Below the pieces are notes generated by a model. It had not been told where the DNA came from. It did no database searches and saw nothing but the letters and a program-made list of their open reading frames with translations. This document shows positions 52,705 to 61,221 of a DNA stretch of 64,000 bases, in pieces. Position 1 is the first letter of the stretch, and every line of letters starts with the position of its first letter. A program made the position numbers and the translations under genes. The DNA is taken from contig CACNSD010000006.1 in NCBI GenBank assembly GCA_902623075.1, positions 19,651 through 83,650 on the forward strand. Reading direction: 5' to 3'. This DNA is from an uncultured Pelagibacteraceae bacterium (GTDB lineage: Bacteria; Pseudomonadota; Alphaproteobacteria; Pelagibacterales; Pelagibacteraceae).

Positions 52705-53550
52705 TTAAATTTGCGATCTTTTGAAACAGTCTATGGTATTTTTAAGTAAACAGGCAATAGTCATTGGTCCAACTCCCCCTGGAACTGGAGTTAATGCTTT
52801 TGCATTTTTTGAAACTTCCTCAAAATGAACATCACCAACGATACCTTTATCAGTTTTATTTATGCCAACATCAATGACAATAGCATCTTTCTTAACCCAA
52901 TCTCCTCGAACAAGTTCAGGTATACCTACAGCTGCTACAATTATATCTGCTTCTAAACACTCAGCTTTCAAGTCCTTAGTTTTAGAATGTGTTATTGTGA
53001 CGGTACAATTTTCTTTTAAAAGAAGTTGTGTCATAGGTTTTCCATTTAAGTTTGATCTACCCACAACTACAGCTTTCTTTCCATTTAGATTAGGCTCAAA
53101 TTTTTTAATTAACAAATAACAGCCAAGTGGTGTACAAGGAATAGAGCTTTCATATCCAGAAGAAAGATTGCCTACATTCATTGGATGAAATCCATCTACA
53201 TCTTTTGAAGGATGAATTGCCTCTATAACTTTTTGTTTATCTATATGTTTAGGTAGAGGAAGTTGAACTAAAATTCCTGAAACAGTTTTATCACTATTTA
53301 ATTCTTTAATTTTTTCTAAAACAGTCTTTTCTTCAACTGAGTCTGGATATTTGATGACTTCAGATTTTAATCCTACTTCATTTGCCGATTTCTCTTTATT
53401 TCTTACATAAATCTGGCTAGGTGTTAAATCACCAATAAGTATAACAGTTAAACCTGGTACTTTATTATGTTTTGCTTTTAACTCTGTAACTTCTTGCTTT
53501 AACTCTGCTCTTAATTCTGCAGCTGCTTTTTTTCCATCAATTAAAATCAT
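52705..53550 (-). CDS. folD: Bifunctional methylenetetrahydrofolate dehydrogenase/cyclohydrolase
   Basis: 281 residues, the normal length. It interconverts methylene-, methenyl- and formyl-tetrahydrofolate. The catalytic region YVRNKEKSANEVG with its Tyr and Lys, the VQLPLPKHID segment and the NADP-binding VVGRSNLNGKPM with PVPGGVGPMT at the end are all present. It is important for one-carbon flux and purine supply. The product starts 9 nt after the yggT stop. Confidence 0.95.
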   Translation of the reverse strand: MILIDGKKAAAELRAELKQEVTELKAKHNKVPGLTVILIGDLTPSQIYVRNKEKSANEVGLKSEVIKYPDSVEEKTVLEKIKELNSDKTVSGILVQLPLPKHIDKQKVIEAIHPSKDVDGFHPMNVGNLSSGYESSIPCTPLGCYLLIKKFEPNLNGKKAVVVGRSNLNGKPMTQLLLKENCTVTITHSKTKDLKAECLEADIIVAAVGIPELVRGDWVKKDAIVIDVGINKTDKGIVGDVHFEEVSKNAKALTPVPGGVGPMTIACLLKNTIDCFKRSQI

Positions 53551-53559
53551 ATTTATTCC

Positions 53560-53850
53560 TTAAAAAATCATTGGTGCAATGTACAGCTTCATACACATTT
53601 CGATAAACCAAATCAATAAAAGAAGGATAATTGGAGAAATATCTAATGAACCTAAATTTGGTAAAAAACGTCTAATTTTATTTAAGAAAGGCTCAGTTAA
53701 TTTATAACTCAACTCTAAAATTGCATATACAAATCTATTTTGAGTATTAAGAACGTTAAAAGCTATTAACCAACTGACAATGACATTTGCAATGACAACA
53801 TAAGAATACAATTTTAAAATCTGTAAAACTAAATAAAAAATAGCTATCAT
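53560..53850 (-). CDS. YggT-family membrane protein
   Basis: 96 residues with two to three membrane spans. IVSWLIAFNVLN, TEPFLNKIRRFLPNLGSLDISPIILLLLIWF is the standard YggT ending. The family is linked with ion homeostasis and envelope functions but has no fixed role. It overlaps the MscS-like gene by 4 nt. Confidence 0.9.
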   Translation of the reverse strand: MIAIFYLVLQILKLYSYVVIANVIVSWLIAFNVLNTQNRFVYAILELSYKLTEPFLNKIRRFLPNLGSLDISPIILLLLIWFIEMCMKLYIAPMIF

Positions 53851-54932
53851 TTTTTCTCAACATAAATAGACTGGCTTGGGAAGGCAAATGAAGCGCCATT
53901 TTTTTCTACAATTTCCTTAATCGCTATTGCTAATCTTTCTTTCACATCAAGCCAATTGTTCCAACTTCCTGTTTTTGTAAAACATCTTACATACATATCT
54001 ATTGAACTATCAGAAAATTTGTCAACTCTTACAGCGACTCCAATTGAAGTGTTATAATCTTCACTTGAATTAATGTGGCTCTCTATTTCATCTCTAATTC
54101 TTTTTAACTGATCTACTGTAGTGTCATATTGAAGTGTAATAATCCAACTAATTAACCAGTTTGAAGTTTCACTTACATTTACAACTGCATTTTCTGCAAA
54201 TTGAAAATTTGGAATAATAGCTAGAGATTTGTCAAACTTTCTAATTGTTGTTGATCTAAATCCAATCTTTTCTACTACACCTTCAATAATACCCTCTACA
54301 GCTATCCAGTCTCCAATTTTAAATCTCTTTTCAACTAAAACTAAAATTCCTGATATTAAATTTTTAAATAAATCTTGTGCCCCTAACGCTACAGCAACTC
54401 CAAACAGTCCAAGACCTGCAATAATTGGTCCTATTTTAATTCCCCACAATTCTAAAACTGCAGCTAAACCTAAAATAAAAATTAAAATTTTTAATGACTT
54501 AATTATCCAGCCAATAAGTTCTCTTGTTAATAATTTATCTAAACCACTAAGTATATATGAGATAGGTTCTATAATTTGATGAATTATCCAAAAAATTAAA
54601 ATAGTAATAAGAGTTCTATTAATTGTATCTACCACTTCTCTTCCTTCTATTGAAAAAGTCATGTAGTAACTAGCAATAAAAAATCCTAATACGATTGGTA
54701 AAAATCTTGCTGGACCTACAAGTGATTGAACAAAAGTATCATCTAATTTATTTGTTGTTCTTTTTGAAATAATTTCTAATTTTTTAATAACTAATTTGCT
54801 TATTAGACCTCTAAAGATTAGGAATAATAGAAATATTCCAATACCAATTAATATTTGAAAAATATCAACACCAAGAATTCCTTTATTCCATACTGATAAA
54901 AATATCTCAGAAAAATTATTAATTAATTTCAT
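53847..54932 (-). CDS. MscS-family small-conductance mechanosensitive channel
   Basis: 361 residues: five predicted spans, then the MscS pore helix (GLGLFGVAVALGAQDLFKNLISGILVLVEKRFKIGDWI) and a beta/alpha C-terminal domain ending EKNGASFAFPSQSIYVEKK. Protects against osmotic downshock. It is upstream of yggT and 2 nt after hemD. Confidence 0.92.
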   Translation of the reverse strand: MKLINNFSEIFLSVWNKGILGVDIFQILIGIGIFLLFLIFRGLISKLVIKKLEIISKRTTNKLDDTFVQSLVGPARFLPIVLGFFIASYYMTFSIEGREVVDTINRTLITILIFWIIHQIIEPISYILSGLDKLLTRELIGWIIKSLKILIFILGLAAVLELWGIKIGPIIAGLGLFGVAVALGAQDLFKNLISGILVLVEKRFKIGDWIAVEGIIEGVVEKIGFRSTTIRKFDKSLAIIPNFQFAENAVVNVSETSNWLISWIITLQYDTTVDQLKRIRDEIESHINSSEDYNTSIGVAVRVDKFSDSSIDMYVRCFTKTGSWNNWLDVKERLAIAIKEIVEKNGASFAFPSQSIYVEKK

Positions 54933-54934
54933 TT

Positions 54935-55633
54935 TTAAATTTTATATAACAAAAACTCTTCTTCTCCAGGATTAAAAAGAAAAATCTTTTTCCATTTGAT
55001 TTCGTTCAATATTGACGAGGTTTTTTCGCCTATACACATCAAATTTGTGTTCATCCATAAATTTTCGGTTTGGTAAATCTTTATGAAATTTAAGAAACTT
55101 GACGCACTATTTTGAGAGTAAACATAGACCATATCAGGCACATTTAATTTTAATTCATTAACAAATTTCTCATCAAATTTTTGATTATGATCTACTCTGT
55201 AATTAATAATTCTTTTTACCTTAAAACCTTCGCTTAATAACTGTTGATCTAAATCAACCGATATTGTTTCACCACTAACATAAATTAATTCTTTATTTTT
55301 GGACTCATAACTTTGTATAATTAACTCCTTTAAGTTTGCAACATTTCCATCAGCCGCAATTGTATTTTGAAAACCAACACTTCTTGCTTTGTTTTCTGTA
55401 GCATTTCCAACACAAAAACATTTAATATTTTTATCTAATTTTACTATATTTAAAAATTTTACTGCATTTGTACTAGTAAAAACAATTCCACCATATTCAG
55501 AAAAGTTAATTTCTTCATAATTAACCTTTTCAATTCTTATTAATGGAAGATGAGAAACTTGATGTCCTAATGATTGAAATTTTAATATCATTTCAGAACA
55601 ATCCTCCAGTGGTCTAGTTAACAAAATATGCAT
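54935..55633 (-). CDS. hemD: Uroporphyrinogen-III synthase
   Basis: 232 residues. HILLTRPLEDCSEM opens the protein, and GIVFTSTNAVKFL and YVYSQNSASSFL appear at usual positions. The sequence is weakly conserved, as is normal for HemD. It closes hydroxymethylbilane with inversion of ring D. Starts 1 nt after hemC, which provides its substrate; that context supports the call. Confidence 0.88.
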   Translation of the reverse strand: MHILLTRPLEDCSEMILKFQSLGHQVSHLPLIRIEKVNYEEINFSEYGGIVFTSTNAVKFLNIVKLDKNIKCFCVGNATENKARSVGFQNTIAADGNVANLKELIIQSYESKNKELIYVSGETISVDLDQQLLSEGFKVKRIINYRVDHNQKFDEKFVNELKLNVPDMVYVYSQNSASSFLNFIKIYQTENLWMNTNLMCIGEKTSSILNEIKWKKIFLFNPGEEEFLLYKI

Positions 55634-55634
55634 A

Positions 55635-56552
55635 TTATCTTTTATATGAATTTTTTGATTTTGTTTTTAAAAGTATACCAATCTCTTTACCAATTTCTTT
55701 AAAGTCATTCAAATTACCAACTTTTTTTTCATAAAACCTTTGTTTACCATCTAAAGAAAAAAGTTCAGCCTCCACTGTAATCTTATCTCCATCAACCACT
55801 GAATGAGCGCCAATTGCTGTTTCACAATCTCCATCTAAAACTTTTAAAATATTTCTCTCAAGGTGAGCTCTTTTATGTGTTTCCTCATGATTAATTTTGT
55901 TTAAAATAGAAATTGTCTCATCATCATTCTCTCTGCACTGAAGAGCAATTACTCCTTGTCCTGCACTAGGTATTATTTCTTCAGCTGAAAAAATTTCTGA
56001 GATTTCATTTTCAAATTTTAAAAATTTGATACCAGCATAAGACAAAATAATTGCGTCATATATCCCTTCATTCAATTTTCTAATTCTAGTATCTACATTT
56101 CCTCTAATTAGTTTACAGTTCAAATCTTGTCTAATTTTTTTTATTTGAAATTCTCTTCTGTATGATGAGGTACCAACTATTGACTTTTGATCTAAGTCTT
56201 TAAGTTTTTTTTTGCTCTTTGTAATTAAAATCTCTCTAGGGTCATTTCTTTTAAGAAAAGAATCTGTCCTTAATCCTTCTGTCTCTTTAGCAGGCATATC
56301 TTTCAGTGCATGGACTGCAATATCAATATTTTTTAACTGAAGTTCTTTTTCAATAGTACTAGAAAACAAACCTTTGCCACCAAGCTCAGATAATCTTGTA
56401 TCCTGTACTTCATCACCTTTTGTTGTAATTGGTTTAATTAAAATATCTTCATTACCAAGGTTGGTATTTTCAATAATCCTATCTTTAGCTTGTTGAGCAT
56501 AAAGTAAGGCGAGCTTGCTACCCCTAGATCCAATTATTATTTTTTTTCTCAT
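55635..56552 (-). CDS. hemC: Hydroxymethylbilane synthase (porphobilinogen deaminase)
   Basis: 305 residues. It joins four porphobilinogens for haem synthesis. IIGSRGSKLALLYAQ at the start, HALKDMP (81-87), the Arg-rich GTSSYRREFQ and GNVDTR blocks, and the dipyrromethane-carrying C243 in LDGDCETAIGAHS are present. Divergent from tsaD with a 54-bp gap, a common arrangement in alphaproteobacteria. Confidence 0.95.
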   Translation of the reverse strand: MRKKIIIGSRGSKLALLYAQQAKDRIIENTNLGNEDILIKPITTKGDEVQDTRLSELGGKGLFSSTIEKELQLKNIDIAVHALKDMPAKETEGLRTDSFLKRNDPREILITKSKKKLKDLDQKSIVGTSSYRREFQIKKIRQDLNCKLIRGNVDTRIRKLNEGIYDAIILSYAGIKFLKFENEISEIFSAEEIIPSAGQGVIALQCRENDDETISILNKINHEETHKRAHLERNILKVLDGDCETAIGAHSVVDGDKITVEAELFSLDGKQRFYEKKVGNLNDFKEIGKEIGILLKTKSKNSYKR

Positions 56553-56606
56553 AAAAAATTATTTCTTACTTGTATAAAGATTGTACAATTATTAAAAACT
56601 ATTTGA

Positions 56607-57680
56607 ATGAGCAAAAAACCCTTAATTCTTGGAATAGAGTCTAGTTGTGATGAAACAGCAGCTTCTTTAATAACTGAAAATCAAGAGGGATTCCCAGTAG
56701 TTTTATCTAACATTGTTTCTAGCCAAGTGGAGGTTCATAGGGAGTTTGGTGGTGTAGTTCCTGAACTTGCAGCACGTTCACACATTGAAAAAATTGATTG
56801 GATTGTCAAAAAAGCTATTGATGAAAGTGGAAGAAAAATTGAGGAAATAGATGCGGTTGCTTCTACCGCTGGTCCTGGATTAATTGTTTGTTTATCAGTT
56901 GGATTAAGTTTTGGTAAAGCTTTGGCAACAGCAATGAATAAACCTTTTATTGCTGTTAATCATTTAGAAGGACATGCTTTGAGTCCAAAACTAAATACAA
57001 ATTTAAATTATCCATATTTACTTCTTTTAATTTCAGGTGGGCACTCACAATATTTAAGTGTTCAGAATCTTGGTAAATATAAAAGATTAGGAACAACTAT
57101 TGATGATGCATTAGGTGAGGCGTTTGACAAGACGGCAAAGCTTTTAGGAATAGAATTTCCAGGAGGACCTCAAATAGAAATTTTAGCTAAAAAAGGTGAT
57201 CCAGAAAAATATGATTTACCGAAACCAATTTTCAGCAAAGGAGGATGCAATCTTTCTTTTGCGGGTCTAAAAACTGCCGTGTTGAGGATAAGCAAAACAA
57301 TTAAATCAGAACAAGATAAATATGATCTTGCAGCATCTTTTCAAAAAACAATTGAGGAAATTTTACATAAAAAAACAAAGATTGCTTTTACTGAATTTGA
57401 AAAAATAAATGAATTAAATGAAAAAGTTTTCGTTGTTGCTGGAGGAGTTGCGGCAAATAAAAAAATTAGGTCTATGTTAATTAATCTATGTGAAGAAAAT
57501 AATTATAAAAGTATTTTTCCACCTATAGATTTTTGTGGAGATAATGCAGCAATGATTGCAATGGTAGGTTTGGAAAAATTTAAAATAAATCAATTTGATG
57601 ATTTGGATTATCCAGCAAAACCTAGATGGCCTTTAGATGAAGATGCAGTTTTTCTAAAAGGTGCTGGAGTTCAATTGTAA
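56607..57680 (+). CDS. tsaD: tRNA threonylcarbamoyladenosine transferase TsaD
   Basis: 357 residues. IESSCDETAAS opens the ASKHA fold; the metal ligands are H119 and H123 in NHLEGHALSP and the Asp in CGDNAAM. ISGGHSQ is also seen. It attaches threonylcarbamoyl to A37 of ANN-decoding tRNAs with TsaB/TsaE, which are not in the window. The next gene overlaps by 1 nt (TAATG). Confidence 0.95.
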   Translation: MSKKPLILGIESSCDETAASLITENQEGFPVVLSNIVSSQVEVHREFGGVVPELAARSHIEKIDWIVKKAIDESGRKIEEIDAVASTAGPGLIVCLSVGLSFGKALATAMNKPFIAVNHLEGHALSPKLNTNLNYPYLLLLISGGHSQYLSVQNLGKYKRLGTTIDDALGEAFDKTAKLLGIEFPGGPQIEILAKKGDPEKYDLPKPIFSKGGCNLSFAGLKTAVLRISKTIKSEQDKYDLAASFQKTIEEILHKKTKIAFTEFEKINELNEKVFVVAGGVAANKKIRSMLINLCEENNYKSIFPPIDFCGDNAAMIAMVGLEKFKINQFDDLDYPAKPRWPLDEDAVFLKGAGVQL

Positions 57681-58093
57681 TGAAATATTGGTTGATGAAA
57701 TCTGAACCAGATGTTTGGTCAATTGACCAACAAAAAAAAGCTGGAATTAAAGGTGCTCCCTGGGATGGTGTCAGAAATTATCAAGCTGCAAAAAATTTAA
57801 AAAGTATGAGTAAAGGAGATCTATGTTTTTTTTATCATTCAAACATAGGAAAAGAGATAGTTGGAACAGTAAAAGTTATTAAAGAATCGTATATAGATAA
57901 AACAGACAAAACAGGTAGATTTGTTGCCGTTACCGTTCAATTTAAGTCTAAATTTTCAAAGCCTATAACGCTCGAAAGTATTAAAAAAAATAAGGATTTA
58001 AGCCATTTAGCTCTGATAAAGCAAAGTAGGCTTTCTGTAATGCCTGTTGATTATAAAAGCTGGAAAATTATAAATAACATGAGTAAAATTTAA
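57680..58093 (+). CDS. EVE-domain protein
   Basis: 137 residues consisting of a single EVE domain (PUA-like): YWLMKSEPDVWSID at the start, GVRNYQAAKNLKSM and DLCFFYHSN in the middle, ending with LSVMPVDYKSWKII. EVE domains bind modified bases in DNA or RNA, and single-domain forms are common in proteobacteria next to tsaD/hemC-type genes. It is coupled to tsaD by a TAATG junction. Confidence 0.93.
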   Translation: MKYWLMKSEPDVWSIDQQKKAGIKGAPWDGVRNYQAAKNLKSMSKGDLCFFYHSNIGKEIVGTVKVIKESYIDKTDKTGRFVAVTVQFKSKFSKPITLESIKKNKDLSHLALIKQSRLSVMPVDYKSWKIINNMSKI

Positions 58094-58108
58094 AAAAAAA
58101 ATTATCCT

Positions 58109-60205
58109 ATGCCAAAAAAAAAGAAGAAGAAAAGCAAGGTAAGAAAAAAAAAGTCTAAAGTTAGAAAAAAAACCTCAAAAAAGGTCAAAAAAAAATCTAA
58201 AGTTAGAAAAAAATCTTCTAAAAAAATAAAAAAAAGAATTAAAGCAAAAACAGAAAACGGAAATACACCTCCCGAAGTTGTTATTAAAACAAAACCAGAG
58301 TGGATTAAAAGTGGTTTAGCAAATAAAAGTAAGTACCAACTTAAATACTCTCAATCTATAAAAAGTAATGATGAATTTTGGAGAAAAGAAGGAAAAAGAA
58401 TTACTTGGATCAAACCTTATAAAAAAATTAAAGACGTAAAATACAGTACAAAAGAGGTAAAAATTAAATGGTTTGAAGATGGTACTTTAAATGCTTCAGC
58501 AAATTGTATTGATAGACATTTAAAAGATAAAAAAGATAAAACTGCTATTATTTGGGTTGGAGATGATCCGAAAGATAGTCAAAGAATTTCTTATAAACAA
58601 CTTCATCAAAAAGTTTCTAAAGCAGCAAATGGTTTAAAAAAGTTAGGAATTAAAAAAGGTGATCGTGTAACAATTTATTTAACAATGATACCGGAGTTGG
58701 CAATTTTAATGCTAGCTTGTGTAAGAATTGGTGCAGTCCATTCAATTATTTTTGGAGGTTTCTCAGCGGACTCTATTTCGGGAAGAGTGAATGATTGTGA
58801 ATCCGAGTACATCATAACAGCTGATGAAGGAGTACGAGGTGGAAAAACTATACCTCTCAAATATACAGTCGATGAAGCTTTAATGAGCTGCCCAAATGTT
58901 AAGAAATGTATTGTTGTAAAACGAACAGGTAATTACATTAACTGGGATCAAAATAGAGATGTTTGGTATCATGATCTCATTAAAGATGTTTCTAATCATT
59001 GTGAACCAGAAGAAATGAACGCAGAGGATCCTTTGTTTATTTTATATACTTCTGGTTCAACAGGTAAACCTAAAGGGGTTCTTCATACTACTGGCGGTTA
59101 TATGGTTTATGCATCAATGACTCATCAATATATTTTCAACTACAAGCCAAAAGATATTTATTGGTGTACTGCTGATATTGGTTGGGTAACTGGACATAGT
59201 TATATTATTTATGGGCCTCTTTCGAATGGTGCAACTACTATAATGTTTGAAGGAATTCCAAATTATCCTGATAGTTCAAGATGGTGGCAAATAGTTGATA
59301 AATATAAAGTGAATACTTTTTATACAGCTCCAACAGCAATTCGAGCATTAATGCGTGAGGGAGATAAACCAGTAAAGAAAACTTCAAGAAAATCACTTAA
59401 ACTTTTGGGGACAGTGGGAGAACCTATAAATCCAGAGGCATGGATGTGGTATTATAAAACAGTAGGCAATTCCAAATGCCCTATTGTAGATACTTGGTGG
59501 CAAACAGAAACCGGAGGTATAATGATTGCTCCTCAAACAGGGGCTATTCCTCTAAAACCTGGTTCTGCAACAAAACCTTTCTATGGAATTAAGCCCGTCC
59601 TTGTTGATAAAAATGGTAAAGAAATAAAAGGTGCTGGTGAAGGAAGACTTTGCATAGCTCAATCATGGCCTGGACAAATGAGAACTGTTTATGGTGATCA
59701 TCAAAGATTTATCGATACATATTTTTCTCAATTTAACGGAAAATATTTTACAGGTGATGGATGCCGAAGAGATAAAGATGGATATTACTGGATCACTGGT
59801 CGTGTAGATGATGTAATTATTGTTTCGGGACACAACTTAGGAACTGCTGAAATTGAAAGTGCATTTGTTGCACATCCAAAAGTAGCTGAAGCCGCTGTGG
59901 TTGGTTATCCTCATGATATTAAGGGGAATGGATTATATTGTTATGTAACTTTAAACGCTGGAGAAATAGAAACAGGCGAACTTGAGAGAGATCTAAAACT
60001 TTGGGTTAGAAAACAAATAGGACCTTTAGCAACTCCAGACCTAATTCATTTTACTCCAGGTCTTCCTAAGACGAGATCAGGAAAAATAATGAGAAGGATT
60101 CTAAGAAAAATTGCTGCTAATGAGCATGGTCAATTAGGTGACACAACTACTCTGGCAGATCCAAGTGTAGTTGATAGTTTGGTTGATAATAGAAAAAATA
60201 TTTAA
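58109..60205 (+). CDS. acs: Acetyl-CoA synthetase with lysine-rich N-terminal extension
   Basis: 698 residues. It activates acetate to acetyl-CoA. The AMP-binding loop is [18 protein letters not shown]; the C-terminal domain has [13 protein letters not shown] and the acylatable Lys in [11 protein letters not shown]. The first 50 residues are extremely basic and contain KSKVRKK at 8-14, 15-21 and 29-35, which family members lack; the usual start would be near [11 protein letters not shown]. No later Met can serve as start before the domain, so the tail is real if the ATG is used. The symporter lies about 0.75 kb downstream, across a minus-strand gene. Confidence 0.94.
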   Translation: MPKKKKKKSKVRKKKSKVRKKTSKKVKKKSKVRKKSSKKIKKRIKAKTENGNTPPEVVIKTKPEWIKSGLANKSKYQLKYSQSIKSNDEFWRKEGKRITWIKPYKKIKDVKYSTKEVKIKWFEDGTLNASANCIDRHLKDKKDKTAIIWVGDDPKDSQRISYKQLHQKVSKAANGLKKLGIKKGDRVTIYLTMIPELAILMLACVRIGAVHSIIFGGFSADSISGRVNDCESEYIITADEGVRGGKTIPLKYTVDEALMSCPNVKKCIVVKRTGNYINWDQNRDVWYHDLIKDVSNHCEPEEMNAEDPLFILYTSGSTGKPKGVLHTTGGYMVYASMTHQYIFNYKPKDIYWCTADIGWVTGHSYIIYGPLSNGATTIMFEGIPNYPDSSRWWQIVDKYKVNTFYTAPTAIRALMREGDKPVKKTSRKSLKLLGTVGEPINPEAWMWYYKTVGNSKCPIVDTWWQTETGGIMIAPQTGAIPLKPGSATKPFYGIKPVLVDKNGKEIKGAGEGRLCIAQSWPGQMRTVYGDHQRFIDTYFSQFNGKYFTGDGCRRDKDGYYWITGRVDDVIIVSGHNLGTAEIESAFVAHPKVAEAAVVGYPHDIKGNGLYCYVTLNAGEIETGELERDLKLWVRKQIGPLATPDLIHFTPGLPKTRSGKIMRRILRKIAANEHGQLGDTTTLADPSVVDSLVDNRKNI

Positions 60206-60825
60206 AACTGAATTAAATCTTTAAACTCTTGTTTAACAACATCCCATTTTAAAATCATCGAATTTAAAACAATCTTTCGATCTAACGTTTTTAATTCATC
60301 CGCAATTGGAGCCCATTTATATAAAGATAGTGCACTAGGATTAAAAGGTAAGTCCTGATAATAACCATCCCAATTTATTTTATCCAATCTTTCATCAAAA
60401 CTTTTTCTAGCTTCATCAATAATATTTAATGGCATCTTATTAGAAATTTCATCATCTAAAATTTTATTAAAAATTTCGTTTGCTTTATGAATGTCCTGAT
60501 AATTGAAATTAACTTTCAAATATGAGAAAGTAAAAAAAGTTAAATCTTGTAATGCAACAGAATAAATATTCCATTTAGCAAGATTTACTGATGACATAAA
60601 TTCATCGTTATCAAAATGAAGAACGTATCTTGTTCCCATTCTAGTTTTTAGATAATTATATAAAGTAACTTGAGCTGCCCATGCAGATTTAGTCTGAATA
60701 AAATGTTCTAGTTCATTTAGGTTTGTTATCTTTTTCTTTGGAATAAACGCCTTAAACATGGCGAACAAATATGTTTTAAAATCCTCTAGTTTCAGATCTT
60801 TCCAAGTTAACTTGTATTTTCCCAT
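60202..60825 (-). CDS. Conserved-looking cytoplasmic protein of unknown function
   Basis: 207 residues, no signal peptide or membrane span, rich in aromatic residues ([46 protein letters not shown]). The [23 protein letters not shown] block looks conserved and mixes Arg, His and Asp, but I know no family. It is convergent with acs (4-nt overlap) and divergent from the symporter operon. Confidence 0.65.
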   Translation of the reverse strand: MGKYKLTWKDLKLEDFKTYLFAMFKAFIPKKKITNLNELEHFIQTKSAWAAQVTLYNYLKTRMGTRYVLHFDNDEFMSSVNLAKWNIYSVALQDLTFFTFSYLKVNFNYQDIHKANEIFNKILDDEISNKMPLNIIDEARKSFDERLDKINWDGYYQDLPFNPSALSLYKWAPIADELKTLDRKIVLNSMILKWDVVKQEFKDLIQF

Positions 60826-60933
60826 TATTATTTATGACTGCGCCAATTATATCTTAAAAAAGTAAGTAAATAAGTACCTAATATGATGAATTTTAGGCCT
60901 TTTCAAAACCCTCATAATGGTTATGGTTTCGCC

Positions 60934-60945
60934 TAGTTATAACTA
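60934..60945. promoter_or_regulatory. Perfect 12-bp palindrome TAGTTATAACTA upstream of the symporter operon
   Basis: It lies 15 nt before the DUF4212 ATG, just upstream of the GAGAGG ribosome binding site. Its arms match the AGTTA/TAACT pairs in the TRAP leaders and the photolyase gap, but with no spacer. It may be an operator, part of a -10 region (TATAAC), or a chance AT-rich palindrome. The remainder of 60826-60960 shows no gene. Confidence 0.35.
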
Positions 60946-60960
60946 AATAGAGAGGTAAAA

Positions 60961-61221
60961 ATGTCAAATCAAGAAAAACACTGGGAAAAAACCAGAGGTT
61001 TGCTTTTCATTACACTAGCAATATGGTTTGTTTTCTCAATTGGCATCTTTCTCTTTGGAGCTGAAATGAACGAGGTCACAGGACCTTTCGGTTACCCGTG
61101 GACATATTGGTTTACATGTCAGGGATCTCTTGGTGCTTTTGTAATCCTAATTTTCTGGTTTGCGAATAGGCAAGAAAAGATCGATGAAGAGTTCGGCTTT
61201 AGCGAAAGAGAGGACGAATAA
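60961..61221 (+). CDS. DUF4212 small subunit of sodium/acetate-type symporter
   Basis: 86 residues with two predicted membrane spans. KHWEKTRGLLFITLAIWFVFSIGIFLFG and FGYPWTYWFTCQGSLGAFVILIFWFANRQEK are DUF4212 hallmarks. The family always precedes the large VC_2705-type sodium/solute symporter subunit. A GAGAGG site precedes the ATG. The stop overlaps the next start (TAATG), so subunits are made together. Confidence 0.93.
   Translation: MSNQEKHWEKTRGLLFITLAIWFVFSIGIFLFGAEMNEVTGPFGYPWTYWFTCQGSLGAFVILIFWFANRQEKIDEEFGFSEREDE

Noticed and set aside
56580..56589. Palindrome ATTGTACAAT between hemC and tsaD
   Set aside because: It is only 10 bp, overlaps a plausible -10 box (TACAAT), and occurs in very AT-rich spacer DNA, so chance is the simplest explanation.
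60826..60960. Possible tRNA or riboswitch in the gap before the symporter operon
   Set aside because: No cloverleaf, T-loop sequence or known riboswitch core was visible. Only a short palindrome and a ribosome binding site stand out.
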